DNA of 64,000 bases from Natronobacillus azotifigens. GTDB taxonomy: Bacteria > Bacillota > Bacilli > Bacillales > Amphibacillaceae. The position numbers and the translations under genes were made by a program. The first letter of the stretch is position 1. Each line of letters starts with the position of its first letter. Location: positions 124,001 to 188,000 of the forward strand of contig NZ_JAPRAT010000001.1 in NCBI RefSeq assembly GCF_026805325.1, in the 5' to 3' direction. Below the pieces are notes generated by a model. The model saw nothing but the letters and a program-made list of their open reading frames with translations, did no database searches and was not told where the DNA came from. This document shows positions 51,063-60,602 of this stretch, piece by piece.

Positions 51063-51761
51063 ATGGAAAAGAAGCAAGTCTTGTTGGTGGCAATTGCAAT
51101 GATGTTATGCATCGGTATTATTGTACCACTTATTTTAAGTAACCAGACTGGCGCACAAATGTCCAGAACAGATTATCAGGGACCAGAAAGTCGTGTTCGC
51201 AATCAAAACGGTACAGATCATAGTAAACCATATCGTGAACGAAGTAATAAAAGCACTTTATCTTTTTTTACTGAACAGACAGTAACTGATCAGGACGAGA
51301 AAGATAGGGAAGAAGATGAAATGCAAGAATTAGAAAATGAATTTGAGGATCAACAATCGGAACAATCGGATGTCGTTAATCCAGTTCAAAACAATCAAGA
51401 GACTAGTTCAAATGGGAATTCTTCTTCACGCTCTACATCGAATTCTGAAGAAACCAAGGATCAGAAGGAAGAACGTACAACGTCTTCTAAAAAAGAACTT
51501 GAGCCAGAACAAGAGTCGAAACCCAAACCCGATCCGAAGCCAGAGTCAAGACCAGATCCCGATCCGAAGCCAGAACCAGAACCAGAACCAGAACCAAAGC
51601 CCAAGCCAGATCCTGAACCAGAACCAGACACACAGCCAAAGCCCGAGCAAGAAGATGATTCAGGAGAAGAAGAGCAAGAAGATGTAAAAAAGGATAGTCA
51701 AGAGAAAGAGGGTGAGGAAAAAGAAGAAGACGATATAGTAGAAGATAAGGATGACAAATAG
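51063..51761 (+). CDS. exported or membrane-tethered protein with an acidic Pro-Glu/Lys repeat tail
   Basis: This 232-residue protein has an N-terminal hydrophobic segment (about 6-25) that could be a signal anchor, and the remainder is highly charged and low-complexity. Residues about 140-195 are dipeptide-type repeats (EPEPEPEPKPKPDPEPEP), followed by a very acidic Glu/Asp/Lys tail. There is no sorting signal at the C-terminus. Such Pro-rich acidic regions often span the cell wall. Function unknown. GTGAGTAG precedes the ATG, a modest ribosome site. Confidence 0.7.
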   Translation: MEKKQVLLVAIAMMLCIGIIVPLILSNQTGAQMSRTDYQGPESRVRNQNGTDHSKPYRERSNKSTLSFFTEQTVTDQDEKDREEDEMQELENEFEDQQSEQSDVVNPVQNNQETSSNGNSSSRSTSNSEETKDQKEERTTSSKKELEPEQESKPKPDPKPESRPDPDPKPEPEPEPEPKPKPDPEPEPDTQPKPEQEDDSGEEEQEDVKKDSQEKEGEEKEEDDIVEDKDDK

Positions 51762-51852
51762 CAAGTGTAAGGGTGGGGATATATTTAAAAGATTTTTTAT
51801 TTGTTTCACTCGACATCGACATAGGTTTTACTATTTTTTATAAAAGGATGAT

Positions 51853-52644
51853 ATGAAAATGGCGAGAATTACCTGTGACTTTTTTTCAGATACCTTAATG
51901 TTGAATACAACGATGACTGTTCTCTTACCCGAACAGACTACAAAACAATTTGACATAAAAAATAAAAAGCGGACAAAGAACTTGCATCCTACACTGTATC
52001 TGCTCCATGGATTTAGTGATGACCATTCTATTTGGACGCGTCGAACCTCCATTGAGCGGTACGCAGCAGAGCATGGCCTTGCAGTTGTCATGCCTGATGT
52101 AGACCATAGTTTTTATACAGATATGAAATATGGTAAAAATTATTGGACATTCTTAACAGAAGAATTACCTCGAGTTGCTCAAGAGCTATTTCCTTTATCT
52201 GATCAGCGTGAGGACAATTTTGTTGCAGGATTATCAATGGGTGGATATGGCGCAATGAAATGGGCGTTAAATAAACCAGAAAAATTTGCTGCTGCCGCTA
52301 CATTGTCTGGTGTTGTTGATCTTGTTAGTCATGTGAAAAATAAGGAAGAACCATTGGAGCAAACGCTCTTTCATGTATTTGGAGAGGAAGACATTGAGGG
52401 AAGTATGCATGATGTACTGCATTTACTAAAGAAAGTAGATCAATCTAGTGGTCCTAAACCTAAAATATATCATGCCTGTGGTACGGAAGATTTTCTGTTT
52501 GAAGGGAATAAGTTATTTAAGTCGATTGCAGATCAGACAAAATTAGATGTTAAAACTACTTTTGATGTTGGAACACATGAATGGGGATACTGGGATGAGC
52601 ATATAAAAAGAGTATTGCAATGGTTACCGCTAAAAGAGGAATGA
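51853..52644 (+). CDS. alpha/beta-hydrolase esterase (esterase D/EstA-like)
   Basis: This 263-residue cytosolic esterase has the nucleophile elbow GLSMGGYGAM (Ser128), the oxyanion region LYLLHGFSDDHSIW, the acid in HACGTEDFLF and the catalytic His in GTHEWGYWDEH. Similarity is to the tributyrin esterase and S-formylglutathione hydrolase group. The natural substrate is probably a short-chain ester. AAAAGGATGAT precedes the ATG. Confidence 0.9.
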   Translation: MKMARITCDFFSDTLMLNTTMTVLLPEQTTKQFDIKNKKRTKNLHPTLYLLHGFSDDHSIWTRRTSIERYAAEHGLAVVMPDVDHSFYTDMKYGKNYWTFLTEELPRVAQELFPLSDQREDNFVAGLSMGGYGAMKWALNKPEKFAAAATLSGVVDLVSHVKNKEEPLEQTLFHVFGEEDIEGSMHDVLHLLKKVDQSSGPKPKIYHACGTEDFLFEGNKLFKSIADQTKLDVKTTFDVGTHEWGYWDEHIKRVLQWLPLKEE

Positions 52645-52875
52645 ATGGAAAAGTTAAATTGTTAAGAAACTCCTAGAATCACGCTATCTTATTTGTTCAA
52701 AAATAGTTAATCTGTCTGCGCATTCCTTAGACTTTCCTCCTATAATAATCGGAATGAAGAAAAACACGAATTACTATTCAATTCATTGCATGGAGATTGC
52801 CGGTGAGATTTTGTATAGCGCGTAATCGCTCCATGGAAAGTGAAATTAGGCTAAGGGAAGATGGATTTGAACACA

Positions 52876-52913
52876 AAAAAAGATCGCTTCATATAAAATG
52901 AAGCGATCTTTTA
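52876..52913. terminator. Bidirectional terminator between the esterase and csp genes
   Basis: The 15-bp arms AAAAGATCGCTTCAT / ATGAAGCGATCTTTT have T runs on both strands. It lies directly after the csp stop on the minus strand. Confidence 0.9.
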
Positions 52914-52927
52914 TTCAAAAGCTCTAA

Positions 52928-53128
52928 TTAGTTTTTTTCAACGTTAGCAGCTTGTGGTCCGCGGTTTCCTTCTTCGATGTCAAATGTTACGCTTTGACCT
53001 TCTTCAAGTGTTTTAAAGCCGTCGCCTTGGATTGCTGAGAAGTGTACGAATACGTCGTCTTGTCCTTCAACTTCGATAAATCCAAAACCTTTGTCTGCGT
53101 TAAACCATTTTACTGTTCCTTGTGCCAT
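52928..53128 (-). CDS. cspD: cold shock protein
   Basis: This 66-residue OB-fold RNA chaperone begins [20 protein letters not shown]. It carries the RNA-binding motifs KGFGFIEV and DVFVHFSAI and ends [10 protein letters not shown], close to Bacillus CspB/CspD. The letter is my best guess. The ATG at 53128 follows AGGAGGAAAAG; a longer frame extends 11 codons without need. The 300-bp gap upstream (53129-53433), shared with rlmN, probably holds the long untranslated leader usual for csp genes. Confidence 0.93.
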   Translation of the reverse strand: MAQGTVKWFNADKGFGFIEVEGQDDVFVHFSAIQGDGFKTLEEGQSVTFDIEEGNRGPQAANVEKN

Positions 53129-53433
53129 ATTACTTTTCCTCCTAGTGTGGATTGTCCACACAATGTATTACTATTCTTGCTCATGCATCAAAACGAAAAC
53201 TTTCACGTTGCTAGTTACTTGAAGTGTTTTGTCGAACAAAATAGCTAATGCAATTATAACAAGATGATCTTTAGAATGCAACCCCTTACCAAGGTATTTT
53301 GAGAAATAATCCAAAAAAACTGTAATATAGGCTTTTTTTAACATCTTTATTGCGATTTTGAACCAAAATAGTTATAATAAAAAGATTGAAGATCTATTGG
53401 AAGAGTAAAATGTGTAAATGAGGGATTATAGAG

Positions 53434-54519
53434 ATGAATCGAAAGCAATCCATTTATGGATTAACAAAAAAACAATTAACCGATTGGTTATTAGCTAATG
53501 GTCAGAAAAAATTTCGTGCAAAGCAAATTTGGGACTGGCTATATCAAAAACGCGTTACTTCATTTGATGAAATGAAAAACGTGAACAAAGATTGCCGGGA
53601 GTTATTAGCAAACACTTTTGAAATAGAAACATTGGAAGAAGAAATTGTACAAGAGTCCAAAGATGGTACAATAAAGTTTCTTTTTAAATTGACAGATGGG
53701 AATTTAATTGAAACCGTTCTAATGCGTTTTTCGTATGGGCTATCTGTCTGTGTAACGACCCAAGTCGGTTGTAATATAGGTTGTACATTTTGTGCAAGTG
53801 GATTATTGAAAAAAAATCGAGATTTAACTAGTGGAGAGATTGTTGGGCAAATTATGAAAGTTCAGCATCACTTGGATTCCCGTGGGAAAGAAGAGCGAGT
53901 TAGTCATATTGTCGTAATGGGAATTGGTGAACCTTTTGATAATTACGAACATACGATGAATTTCTTGCGTGTAGTAAATGATCAAGAGGGCTTATCCATT
54001 GGGGCGAGACACATTACTGTTTCTACTAGTGGTTTAGCTCATAAAATCCAAGCATTTGCTGATGAACCAATGCAAGTAAATTTAGCAGTGTCTCTTCATG
54101 CACCGAATGATGAGCTCCGTACCCGAATTATGAAAATTAATAAAGCTTTTCCAATTAATAAATTAATGGATGCGATTGATTATTATTTAAAGACGACAAA
54201 TCGTCGGATCACTTTTGAATATATTTTATTAAAAGGCGTGAATGACGGGAAACAAGAAGCAATCCAACTTGCGAAATTGCTTAAAGATAAAAGGCATTTA
54301 TCGTATGTTAACTTGATTCCATATAATCCAGTGGAAGAACACAATCAATATGAGAGAAGCACAAAACAATCCATTTTAACCTTTTATGAAACTTTGTTAA
54401 AAGAAGGGATCAATTGTGGGGTTAGAGTGGAACAAGGGTCCGATATCGATGCAGCATGCGGACAGTTGCGTAGTAAACAATTAAAGAAATCAAATGAAAT
54501 CAAACAAAAGGACAGTTAG
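53434..54519 (+). CDS. rlmN: dual-specificity rRNA/tRNA adenine-C2 methyltransferase
   Basis: This 361-residue radical-SAM enzyme methylates C2 of A2503 in 23S rRNA and A37 in some tRNAs. The 4Fe-4S ligands are Cys113, Cys117 and Cys120 in GCNIGCTFC, and the methyl-carrying Cys342 lies in [20 protein letters not shown] and [16 protein letters not shown] are typical. Within the family it matches RlmN rather than Cfr in context and length. GAGGGATTATAG precedes the ATG. Confidence 0.93.
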   Translation: MNRKQSIYGLTKKQLTDWLLANGQKKFRAKQIWDWLYQKRVTSFDEMKNVNKDCRELLANTFEIETLEEEIVQESKDGTIKFLFKLTDGNLIETVLMRFSYGLSVCVTTQVGCNIGCTFCASGLLKKNRDLTSGEIVGQIMKVQHHLDSRGKEERVSHIVVMGIGEPFDNYEHTMNFLRVVNDQEGLSIGARHITVSTSGLAHKIQAFADEPMQVNLAVSLHAPNDELRTRIMKINKAFPINKLMDAIDYYLKTTNRRITFEYILLKGVNDGKQEAIQLAKLLKDKRHLSYVNLIPYNPVEEHNQYERSTKQSILTFYETLLKEGINCGVRVEQGSDIDAACGQLRSKQLKKSNEIKQKDS

Positions 54520-54543
54520 AATCATTAACTGTCCTTTTGTTGT
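54505..54543 (+). terminator. Terminator overlapping the rlmN stop codon
   Basis: The stem AAAAGGACAGTTA / TAACTGTCCTTTT includes the last codons and stop of rlmN, followed by TTTTGTTG. Confidence 0.85.
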
Positions 54544-54604
54544 GTTGAGACGGAAAAAGCTTAAGAACGACAAAATAATTCACTATTCGAATTGAAAAAA
54601 ATTT

Positions 54605-55906
54605 TTAAGTGAAGTCCGTAAAAGTTCTTCCTGTTTGTCTCTGATATAACTCTTTTCCAGCTATTGTATTAACAATTTGCACATTACGGTCGACTGTTAA
54701 AGCAAGGTTTGTTGCACTACTACCATGTGAGTGTTCTAAGTTTGTTTGTGTGAAAAAATAATTGTCTTTATTACTAGCAGTGTCCTCCTGAAATATAAGT
54801 CGATAATCTTTTGTAACTTTATACCTCTTATCATCCTCCCAAACAATTTTATCTTGGAAGCGAGTATAAAACCAATCCGGTATGTTTGGGACATAACCAG
54901 TAGCTAAAATAACTTTTTCACTTACATACTGTACGGATTGCTTTTTTTGCCATTGATAACAATCAAGCACGTATTTTTGATCAACAGTTGTAATTCCCTT
55001 TACTTCAATCAACGGGCGAATGATAGTATTCGATGGATTGCCTTGAATGGATTGATGATACAGAAGTTCATATAGTTCATGTAAAGTGGCTTCTTGTACA
55101 CCATTTCGTAAAGGCTCAAGTAATTCAAGTGCTTCCTTTCTCTGAGCAAAGGATAAGCGGTGAAAATAATCAACATAATCTGGGGAAAATATTTCTTGTC
55201 CAAGCTTCGACTGATCCAGTTGAAATAATCCAGCACTTCTTGTCAGCCAGGTAAGCTGATAGTCATAATCTTTCTGTGTCTTCAGTAAGTCTAAAAAAAT
55301 TTCTGCAGCACTTTGTCCTGATCCAACCAATGTAATGGATTGTGCTTCTTTTGTTGTCTTTTTATGGAATAGATATTGGCTAGAATGATGGACATCTTCA
55401 TTCGGATGTTGTTGTGTATCAGAGATGGTAGCCGGCTTTGTACCGGTGCCAAGAACAATATGTTTAGTAAAATATCGTTCCACTGCATTCTTTTTCTTGT
55501 TTTTAACTTTGACTTCATAATATTGTTGATGATCGATCACGTCAACTACTTCTGAACCAAAATGACAATGAGTTAATTGGTTTGCGACCCATCGGGCATA
55601 GGCGTCATATTCTTGTCTTGGAATCTCAAACTTATGTAGAAAAAAGAATGAGTAAAGACGTTGGTGTGTGTGTAAGTAGTTCAGATAGGTGTAAGGACTC
55701 TTGGGGTTTGCGATGGTGATTAAATCAGCTAAAAAAGAAACCTGTAAATTTGCACCATCAATTAACATACCTGGATGCCATTCAAATTTGTTTGTCTGTT
55801 CAAAAAACAAACCGTTGATTCCTTCTTGTTCATCAATCAGTGCAGCTAAACCTAAATTATATGGACCAATACCGATACCAATTAAATCATATATATTTTC
55901 TCTCAT
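54605..55906 (-). CDS. SidA/IucD/PvdA-type lysine/ornithine N-hydroxylase
   Basis: This 433-residue FAD/NADPH monooxygenase has an FAD-binding GIGIGPYNLGLAAL at the N-terminus, the family pattern FEWHPGMLIDGANLQVSFLADL, an NADPH-binding SITLVGSGQSAAEIFLDLL and the ATGYVPNIPDW segment. In the family it hydroxylates the side-chain amine of lysine or ornithine for hydroxamate siderophores. No siderophore synthetase, aminotransferase or uptake gene is adjacent. The ATG at 55906 follows AAGGGGGG; a longer frame to 55999 lacks a ribosome site. Confidence 0.88.
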   Translation of the reverse strand: MRENIYDLIGIGIGPYNLGLAALIDEQEGINGLFFEQTNKFEWHPGMLIDGANLQVSFLADLITIANPKSPYTYLNYLHTHQRLYSFFFLHKFEIPRQEYDAYARWVANQLTHCHFGSEVVDVIDHQQYYEVKVKNKKKNAVERYFTKHIVLGTGTKPATISDTQQHPNEDVHHSSQYLFHKKTTKEAQSITLVGSGQSAAEIFLDLLKTQKDYDYQLTWLTRSAGLFQLDQSKLGQEIFSPDYVDYFHRLSFAQRKEALELLEPLRNGVQEATLHELYELLYHQSIQGNPSNTIIRPLIEVKGITTVDQKYVLDCYQWQKKQSVQYVSEKVILATGYVPNIPDWFYTRFQDKIVWEDDKRYKVTKDYRLIFQEDTASNKDNYFFTQTNLEHSHGSSATNLALTVDRNVQIVNTIAGKELYQRQTGRTFTDFT

Positions 55907-55924
55907 TATGACCCCCCTTTTCTT

Positions 55925-55960
55925 AATCAAAACCCACACTGCTTGAATTTTGACTTTACG
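55925..55960 (+). repeat. Decayed right end of a family-1 repeat
   Basis: AAAACCCACACTGCTTGAATTTTGACTTTAC follows the family-1 right end (AAAACCCCCACTGATTGAAGTTTCACTTTAT) with a few changes. The rest of the element is gone. Confidence 0.5.
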
Positions 55961-56187
55961 GTAGATATACCCGAAAACAGGATAAAATAATCGAAACACT
56001 AGGATAATAAACGAATAGATAGTAGATTATGAAAAGTATGATCAAAAATTGTTGCAAGGGTACATTTCCTATGATATTCTGAAATGTGCAATCGTTTGCC
56101 GTTAAACCCTATTAGTAATAATAAAGGATGAAAATTCATTGGTTCTATTGATAATTTGTTGAGTTTATAAAAAGGAGGGAAAAGTCC

Positions 56188-57864
56188 GTGTGGTGGAAAG
56201 AAAGCGTTGTCTATCAAGTTTATCCACGCAGTTTTAATGATAGTAATAATGATGGAATTGGAGATATTAAAGGTATTATTGAGAAGTTGGATTATTTAGC
56301 ATTTCTTGGGATTGACGTAATTTGGTTGTCACCAGTATACCAATCACCTAATGATGATAATGGCTATGATATTAGTGATTATCAGGCAATCATGGATGAA
56401 TTTGGAACGATGGAAGATTTTGATCAGCTTATTGCAGAAGCAAACACTAGGGAGATCAATATTATGATGGACTTAGTCGTGAATCACACATCTGATGAAC
56501 ATCATTGGTTTATCGAAGCAAAAAACAATAGGAATAGTCCTTATCGTGATTATTATATTTGGAAAGATCCTTTGCCAGACGGATCAGCGCCAACAAACTG
56601 GGGAGCTGCCTTTGGAGGAAGTACATGGGAATATGATGAGAAAAGTGGTCAATATTACTTGCATTTATTTAGCAAAAAACAACCAGACCTCAATTGGGAG
56701 AACCCTGCTTTAAGAAATGATATTTATCAAATGATGCTTTATTGGTTAGATAAAGGTGTGGCTGGATTTCGTATGGATGTAATTAACATGATCTCGAAAG
56801 ATCCAAGTTACCCAGATGGGGTAGAGCAAGCTACTGGCTATGGAGATGGAGGGCCGTATTATTTTAATGGCCCAAGAGTTCATGAGTATTTACAAGAAAT
56901 GAATCAAAAAGTACTTCGTAAGTACAATACAATTACGGTGGGAGAAATGCCTGCAGTAAATGTGGAAGAAGCGAAATTATACACTGGGAAAGAGCGAAAT
57001 GAATTAAATATGGTGTTTCATTTTGACCATGTTAGTTTAGGGGACGGGAAATTAGGGAAATGGACACCACAAGAATGGAAGTTAACCGAACTAAAAGCAA
57101 TATTTTCGCGTTGGCAAGAAGGATTAGAAAATGAAGGTTGGAACAGTCTTTATTGGAGTAACCATGATCAACCTCGTGCTATTTCACGTTTTGGTAATCC
57201 ATCACGACAATATCGAGAACGATCTGGGAAAATGCTGGCGACATGTCTTCATATGTTAAAAGGAACCCCGTACATTTATCAGGGTGAAGAAATTGGAATG
57301 ACGAATGTCCAATTTGATTCGATCGATAACTATCGAGATCTCGAGACCATTCATGCTTATCATGATTATACAACTAATGGGTTATTAACAAAAGAAGAGA
57401 TGTTAGAGGCGATTCATAAGAGAAGTCGTGATAATGCTAGGACTCCCATGCATTGGAGTGATGAACCAGAAGCAGGTTTTACAAACGGTGTGCCTTGGAT
57501 TCCTGTTAATCCTAACTATAAAACAATTAATGTTCGCCGAGCATTGGCAGATAAAGAGTCAATCTTTTACTATTATCAAAGATTAATTAATTTAAGAAAA
57601 AAATATTCGGTGATTGTACATGGGAAATATCAATTACTTCTTCCTGATGACGAACAACTCTATGCCTATACTAGGACATGGAATGATGAGCGTCTACTCG
57701 TGATCTGTAATTTTTCAGATCAAACTGCGATGTTTCAATTACCTGATACAATTAAGCATCAAACAGAAAAGATATTGATTGCAAATATGGATCTTGATAT
57801 AGAAAGAGATCTGAAAGCTTTTACATTACAACCATATGAAGCCGTTGTATATATACTAAACTAA
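56188..57864 (+). CDS. GH13 oligo-1,6-glucosidase-type alpha-glucosidase
   Basis: This 558-residue TIM-barrel enzyme of GH13 has nucleophile Asp197 (GFRMDVIN), acid/base Glu253 (TVGEMP) and transition-state Asp327 (SNHDQPR). The residue after the nucleophile is Val, which in this subfamily goes with preference for alpha-1,6 links (isomaltose-type oligosaccharides). There is no signal peptide, so it acts in the cytosol on imported sugars. The start is GTG at 56188 after AAAGGAGGG. A paralogue follows after 18 bp. Confidence 0.92.
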   Translation: MWWKESVVYQVYPRSFNDSNNDGIGDIKGIIEKLDYLAFLGIDVIWLSPVYQSPNDDNGYDISDYQAIMDEFGTMEDFDQLIAEANTREINIMMDLVVNHTSDEHHWFIEAKNNRNSPYRDYYIWKDPLPDGSAPTNWGAAFGGSTWEYDEKSGQYYLHLFSKKQPDLNWENPALRNDIYQMMLYWLDKGVAGFRMDVINMISKDPSYPDGVEQATGYGDGGPYYFNGPRVHEYLQEMNQKVLRKYNTITVGEMPAVNVEEAKLYTGKERNELNMVFHFDHVSLGDGKLGKWTPQEWKLTELKAIFSRWQEGLENEGWNSLYWSNHDQPRAISRFGNPSRQYRERSGKMLATCLHMLKGTPYIYQGEEIGMTNVQFDSIDNYRDLETIHAYHDYTTNGLLTKEEMLEAIHKRSRDNARTPMHWSDEPEAGFTNGVPWIPVNPNYKTINVRRALADKESIFYYYQRLINLRKKYSVIVHGKYQLLLPDDEQLYAYTRTWNDERLLVICNFSDQTAMFQLPDTIKHQTEKILIANMDLDIERDLKAFTLQPYEAVVYILN

Positions 57865-57882
57865 TGAAAAATGGGGACAACT

Positions 57883-59544
57883 ATGATGAACAGAAAGTGG
57901 TGGAAAGAGGCAGTTGCCTATCAAGTTTATCCTCGGAGTTTTCAAGACTCAAACGGGGATGGAATTGGTGATATCCAAGGAATTATACAAAGACTAGACT
58001 ATTTGAAAGAATTGGGAATTGATGTTATTTGGGTAAGCCCAATATATCAATCACCTAATGATGATAATGGTTATGATATTAGTGATTATCAAGCGATTAT
58101 GGATGAATTTGGTACAATGGAAGATTTCGATCAACTCCTAGTTGAAACACATAATCGTGGAATGAAGTTAATTATGGATTTAGTAATCAATCACACATCT
58201 GATGAACATCCATGGTTTGTTGAATCGCGTTGTTCAAAAGATAACCCTTACCGTGATTATTATGTGTGGCATCCCGGAAAAAACGGTGAAGAGCCAAATA
58301 ATTGGGAATCCATCTTTAGTGGATCTGCCTGGGAGTTTGATGAAAAGACGGAAGAATATTATCTTCATGTTTTCTCAACAAAGCAACCTGATTTAAATTG
58401 GGAAAATCCGAACGTTCGAGAGAGTTTGTATGAAATGGTTAATTGGTGGTTAGATAAGGGAATCGATGGGTTTCGAGTAGACGCTATTTCGCACATCAAA
58501 AAAGAACCAGGTTTCCCTGATATGCCAAATCCATATGGGAAAAAATATGTTCCTTCTTTTCAAGGACATATGAATCGTCCCGGGATTGATAGATTTTTAA
58601 CTGAGTTTGCTAATAAGACGATTCGCAACTATGATGTAATGACAGTAGGAGAGGCAAATGGTGTTACGTTAGAGGATGCTGGTCAGTGGGTTGGTGAGGA
58701 TAACGGATATTTTAATATGATCTTTCAGTTTGAACATTTAGATTTATGGGGGAAAAATGTAAGTGGTGGTTTAGACTTATCGGCATTAAAACAAACATTA
58801 ACGAAGTGGCAAACCGGATTAGATGGAACTGGTTGGAATGCGTTATTTCTAGAAAATCATGACCAACCCCGTTCTGTTTCGACCTGGGGAAATGATAATG
58901 GACTAAGGAAAACTTCAGCCAAAGCTCTTGCCACATTATACTTTTTAATGCAAGGTACACCATTCATTTATCAAGGGCAAGAAATTGGTATGACAAATGT
59001 TCAATTTGAGACGATTGAAGAATATAATGATGTGGCGATGAAAAACCTCTACAAGATGGAACGAGCTATTGGAAAAAGTCATGAAGATATCATGAATATT
59101 ATTTGGAAGAATGGTCGAGATAATTCTAGAACTCCGATGCAGTGGTCAAGTGAGCCACAAGCTGGTTTTACTACAGGTACGCCTTGGTTAAAAGTAAACC
59201 CTAACTATCCAGATATTAATGTCAAACAAAATGTAGAAGATCCGAATTCGATTTATCATTATTACAAAAAAATGATTACACTTCGAAAAAAAACACCAAC
59301 GCTTATTTATGGAAGTTATCGACTTGTAGCTAAAGATCATGAACAAGTTTATGCTTACACAAGATCGGATCAAACGGGTGCTTTTATCATTATTGTAAAT
59401 ATGTTTGCTCAACAGACTAGTTTTACCTTGCCAACTGATTTGACGGTTGATACCCTGGAATTGAGTAATTATCAAATCGATAATGAATTTGCCCGAGAAT
59501 TCCAGTTAAGACCTTATGAAGCTAGAGTATATCGACTTAAATAA
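57883..59544 (+). CDS. GH13 alpha-1,4-glucosidase-type paralogue
   Basis: This protein of about 553 residues has nucleophile Asp200 (GFRVDAISH), acid/base Glu257 (TVGEANG) and Asp in ENHDQPR. The residue after the nucleophile is Ala, which in characterised enzymes goes with alpha-1,4 (maltose) preference, unlike its upstream neighbour. The two proteins share an identical run around IYQSPNDDNGYDISDYQAIM. I start at ATG 57883 (or 57886) after GGGGACA; ATG 57871 has no ribosome site. The pair is one operon with a terminator. Confidence 0.92.
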   Translation: MMNRKWWKEAVAYQVYPRSFQDSNGDGIGDIQGIIQRLDYLKELGIDVIWVSPIYQSPNDDNGYDISDYQAIMDEFGTMEDFDQLLVETHNRGMKLIMDLVINHTSDEHPWFVESRCSKDNPYRDYYVWHPGKNGEEPNNWESIFSGSAWEFDEKTEEYYLHVFSTKQPDLNWENPNVRESLYEMVNWWLDKGIDGFRVDAISHIKKEPGFPDMPNPYGKKYVPSFQGHMNRPGIDRFLTEFANKTIRNYDVMTVGEANGVTLEDAGQWVGEDNGYFNMIFQFEHLDLWGKNVSGGLDLSALKQTLTKWQTGLDGTGWNALFLENHDQPRSVSTWGNDNGLRKTSAKALATLYFLMQGTPFIYQGQEIGMTNVQFETIEEYNDVAMKNLYKMERAIGKSHEDIMNIIWKNGRDNSRTPMQWSSEPQAGFTTGTPWLKVNPNYPDINVKQNVEDPNSIYHYYKKMITLRKKTPTLIYGSYRLVAKDHEQVYAYTRSDQTGAFIIIVNMFAQQTSFTLPTDLTVDTLELSNYQIDNEFAREFQLRPYEARVYRLK

Positions 59545-59550
59545 TATTGA

Positions 59551-59586
59551 AAACAGGTACCATTATTTAGAGTACCTGTTTTTTTT
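59551..59586 (+). terminator. Terminator of the alpha-glucosidase pair
   Basis: The stem AAACAGGTAC / GTACCTGTTT with an 11-nt loop runs into a T tract. Confidence 0.9.
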
Positions 59587-59642
59587 GTAGAGAAAAGGAT
59601 GAGTTTTTTGTTAAGATCCCAAGGGTTAGGAACTTTTATCAA

Positions 59643-59824
59643 ATAAAGAGAAACTTCAATCAGTGGAGGTTTTTAGATATTCCACCACTGATTGTTAGCC
59701 CTAAAGGATGACCTAAAGGATTTTGAACCATTCGGGGTGCTAGCGTCCGCTACTCCCACTGAAACAACTTGGTATTCTTGTTGTTGTGAAATGGGAGTCT
59801 TAGGGACGGTTGCTTCGGGATAAA
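59643..59824 (-). repeat. Family-1 dispersed repeat, copy 17 (long form, reverse)
   Basis: This is a 182-bp long-form copy in reverse orientation, with ATAAA at both ends. The right hairpin has a T-T mismatch inside otherwise paired arms. It lies between two convergent transcription units and ends 1 bp before the stop of the ABC permease gene. Confidence 0.92.
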
Positions 59825-59825
59825 A

Positions 59826-60602
59826 CTAGAAATAGGAATTATTCTCTCCTTTTTCTAATAACGTCCACTTACAAATACCATGTTCTATTAAGTCAATAGC
59901 CTTAAAGACAACTAACCCCAATATGCTTATTGCGATAATTCCAGCATACATTTCTAAGTAATTGATTCGAATCCAAGCATCCATGATAAAATATCCAATT
60001 CCATATCTGGTAGCATAATTTTCTGCAAAAAATAGGACTGAAATACTTGTTCCAACACTAATTCTAAGAGCGGTTAGTAATTTTGGAGTTATTGCTGGAA
60101 GAATAAGGTGTCGATATATTTGTACCTTGCTAGCACCTAAGGAACGAATAGAATAGAAAAGTTCTTTACTTAGACCTTTTACACTGTCACGGATGGTGAC
60201 TAAAATTTGAAATAAAATGATTACAGTAATTAAGATAATTTTTGACGTATTCCCTAGTCCAAATAAAATCATAAAAATAGGTAAAAATGCAATCTTAGGC
60301 AATGGATATAAAAGATAGACGACTGGTCCAAAGATGCGATCCAATTTATTGTGGAGACCAAGAAATAATCCAAGTGAAACCCCGATCACAATTGCAATAA
60401 AAACAGATACAGAAATACGAAGTAAGCTTGCTCCAACATGTAATAACATATCTCCTTGAAGTAATCGGAAAAATGTTACAAATGTATGAAGCGGATTTGG
60501 GATTATAGTGGACTGAATAAATAGATGACATAGATACCAAAAAGTAATGACAAATAAACTCGCATAAATGGTTTTGTATTTTGATAAGAAAGTTTGTATC
60601 AT
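59826..60602 (-). CDS. NitT/TauT-type ABC transporter permease
   Basis: This 258-residue membrane protein of the BPD_transp_1 family (SsuC/TauC/ThiX type) has about six segments. The EAA loop reads SIRSLGASKVQIYRHLILPAITPKLLTAL, whose LGAS and LPA positions match this class. The ATG at 60602 overlaps the ATPase stop (ATGA), following GGAAGGGC. Together with the ATPase and binding lipoprotein it forms an importer for a small sulfonate, nitrile, pyrimidine or similar molecule. Confidence 0.9.
   Translation of the reverse strand: MIQTFLSKYKTIYASLFVITFWYLCHLFIQSTIIPNPLHTFVTFFRLLQGDMLLHVGASLLRISVSVFIAIVIGVSLGLFLGLHNKLDRIFGPVVYLLYPLPKIAFLPIFMILFGLGNTSKIILITVIILFQILVTIRDSVKGLSKELFYSIRSLGASKVQIYRHLILPAITPKLLTALRISVGTSISVLFFAENYATRYGIGYFIMDAWIRINYLEMYAGIIAISILGLVVFKAIDLIEHGICKWTLLEKGENNSYF

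Noticed and set aside
51487..51822. 111-codon antisense frame in the Pro-Glu repeat gene
   Set aside because: Produced by the repetitive composition of the sense gene; leucine/valine-rich shadow without a ribosome site.
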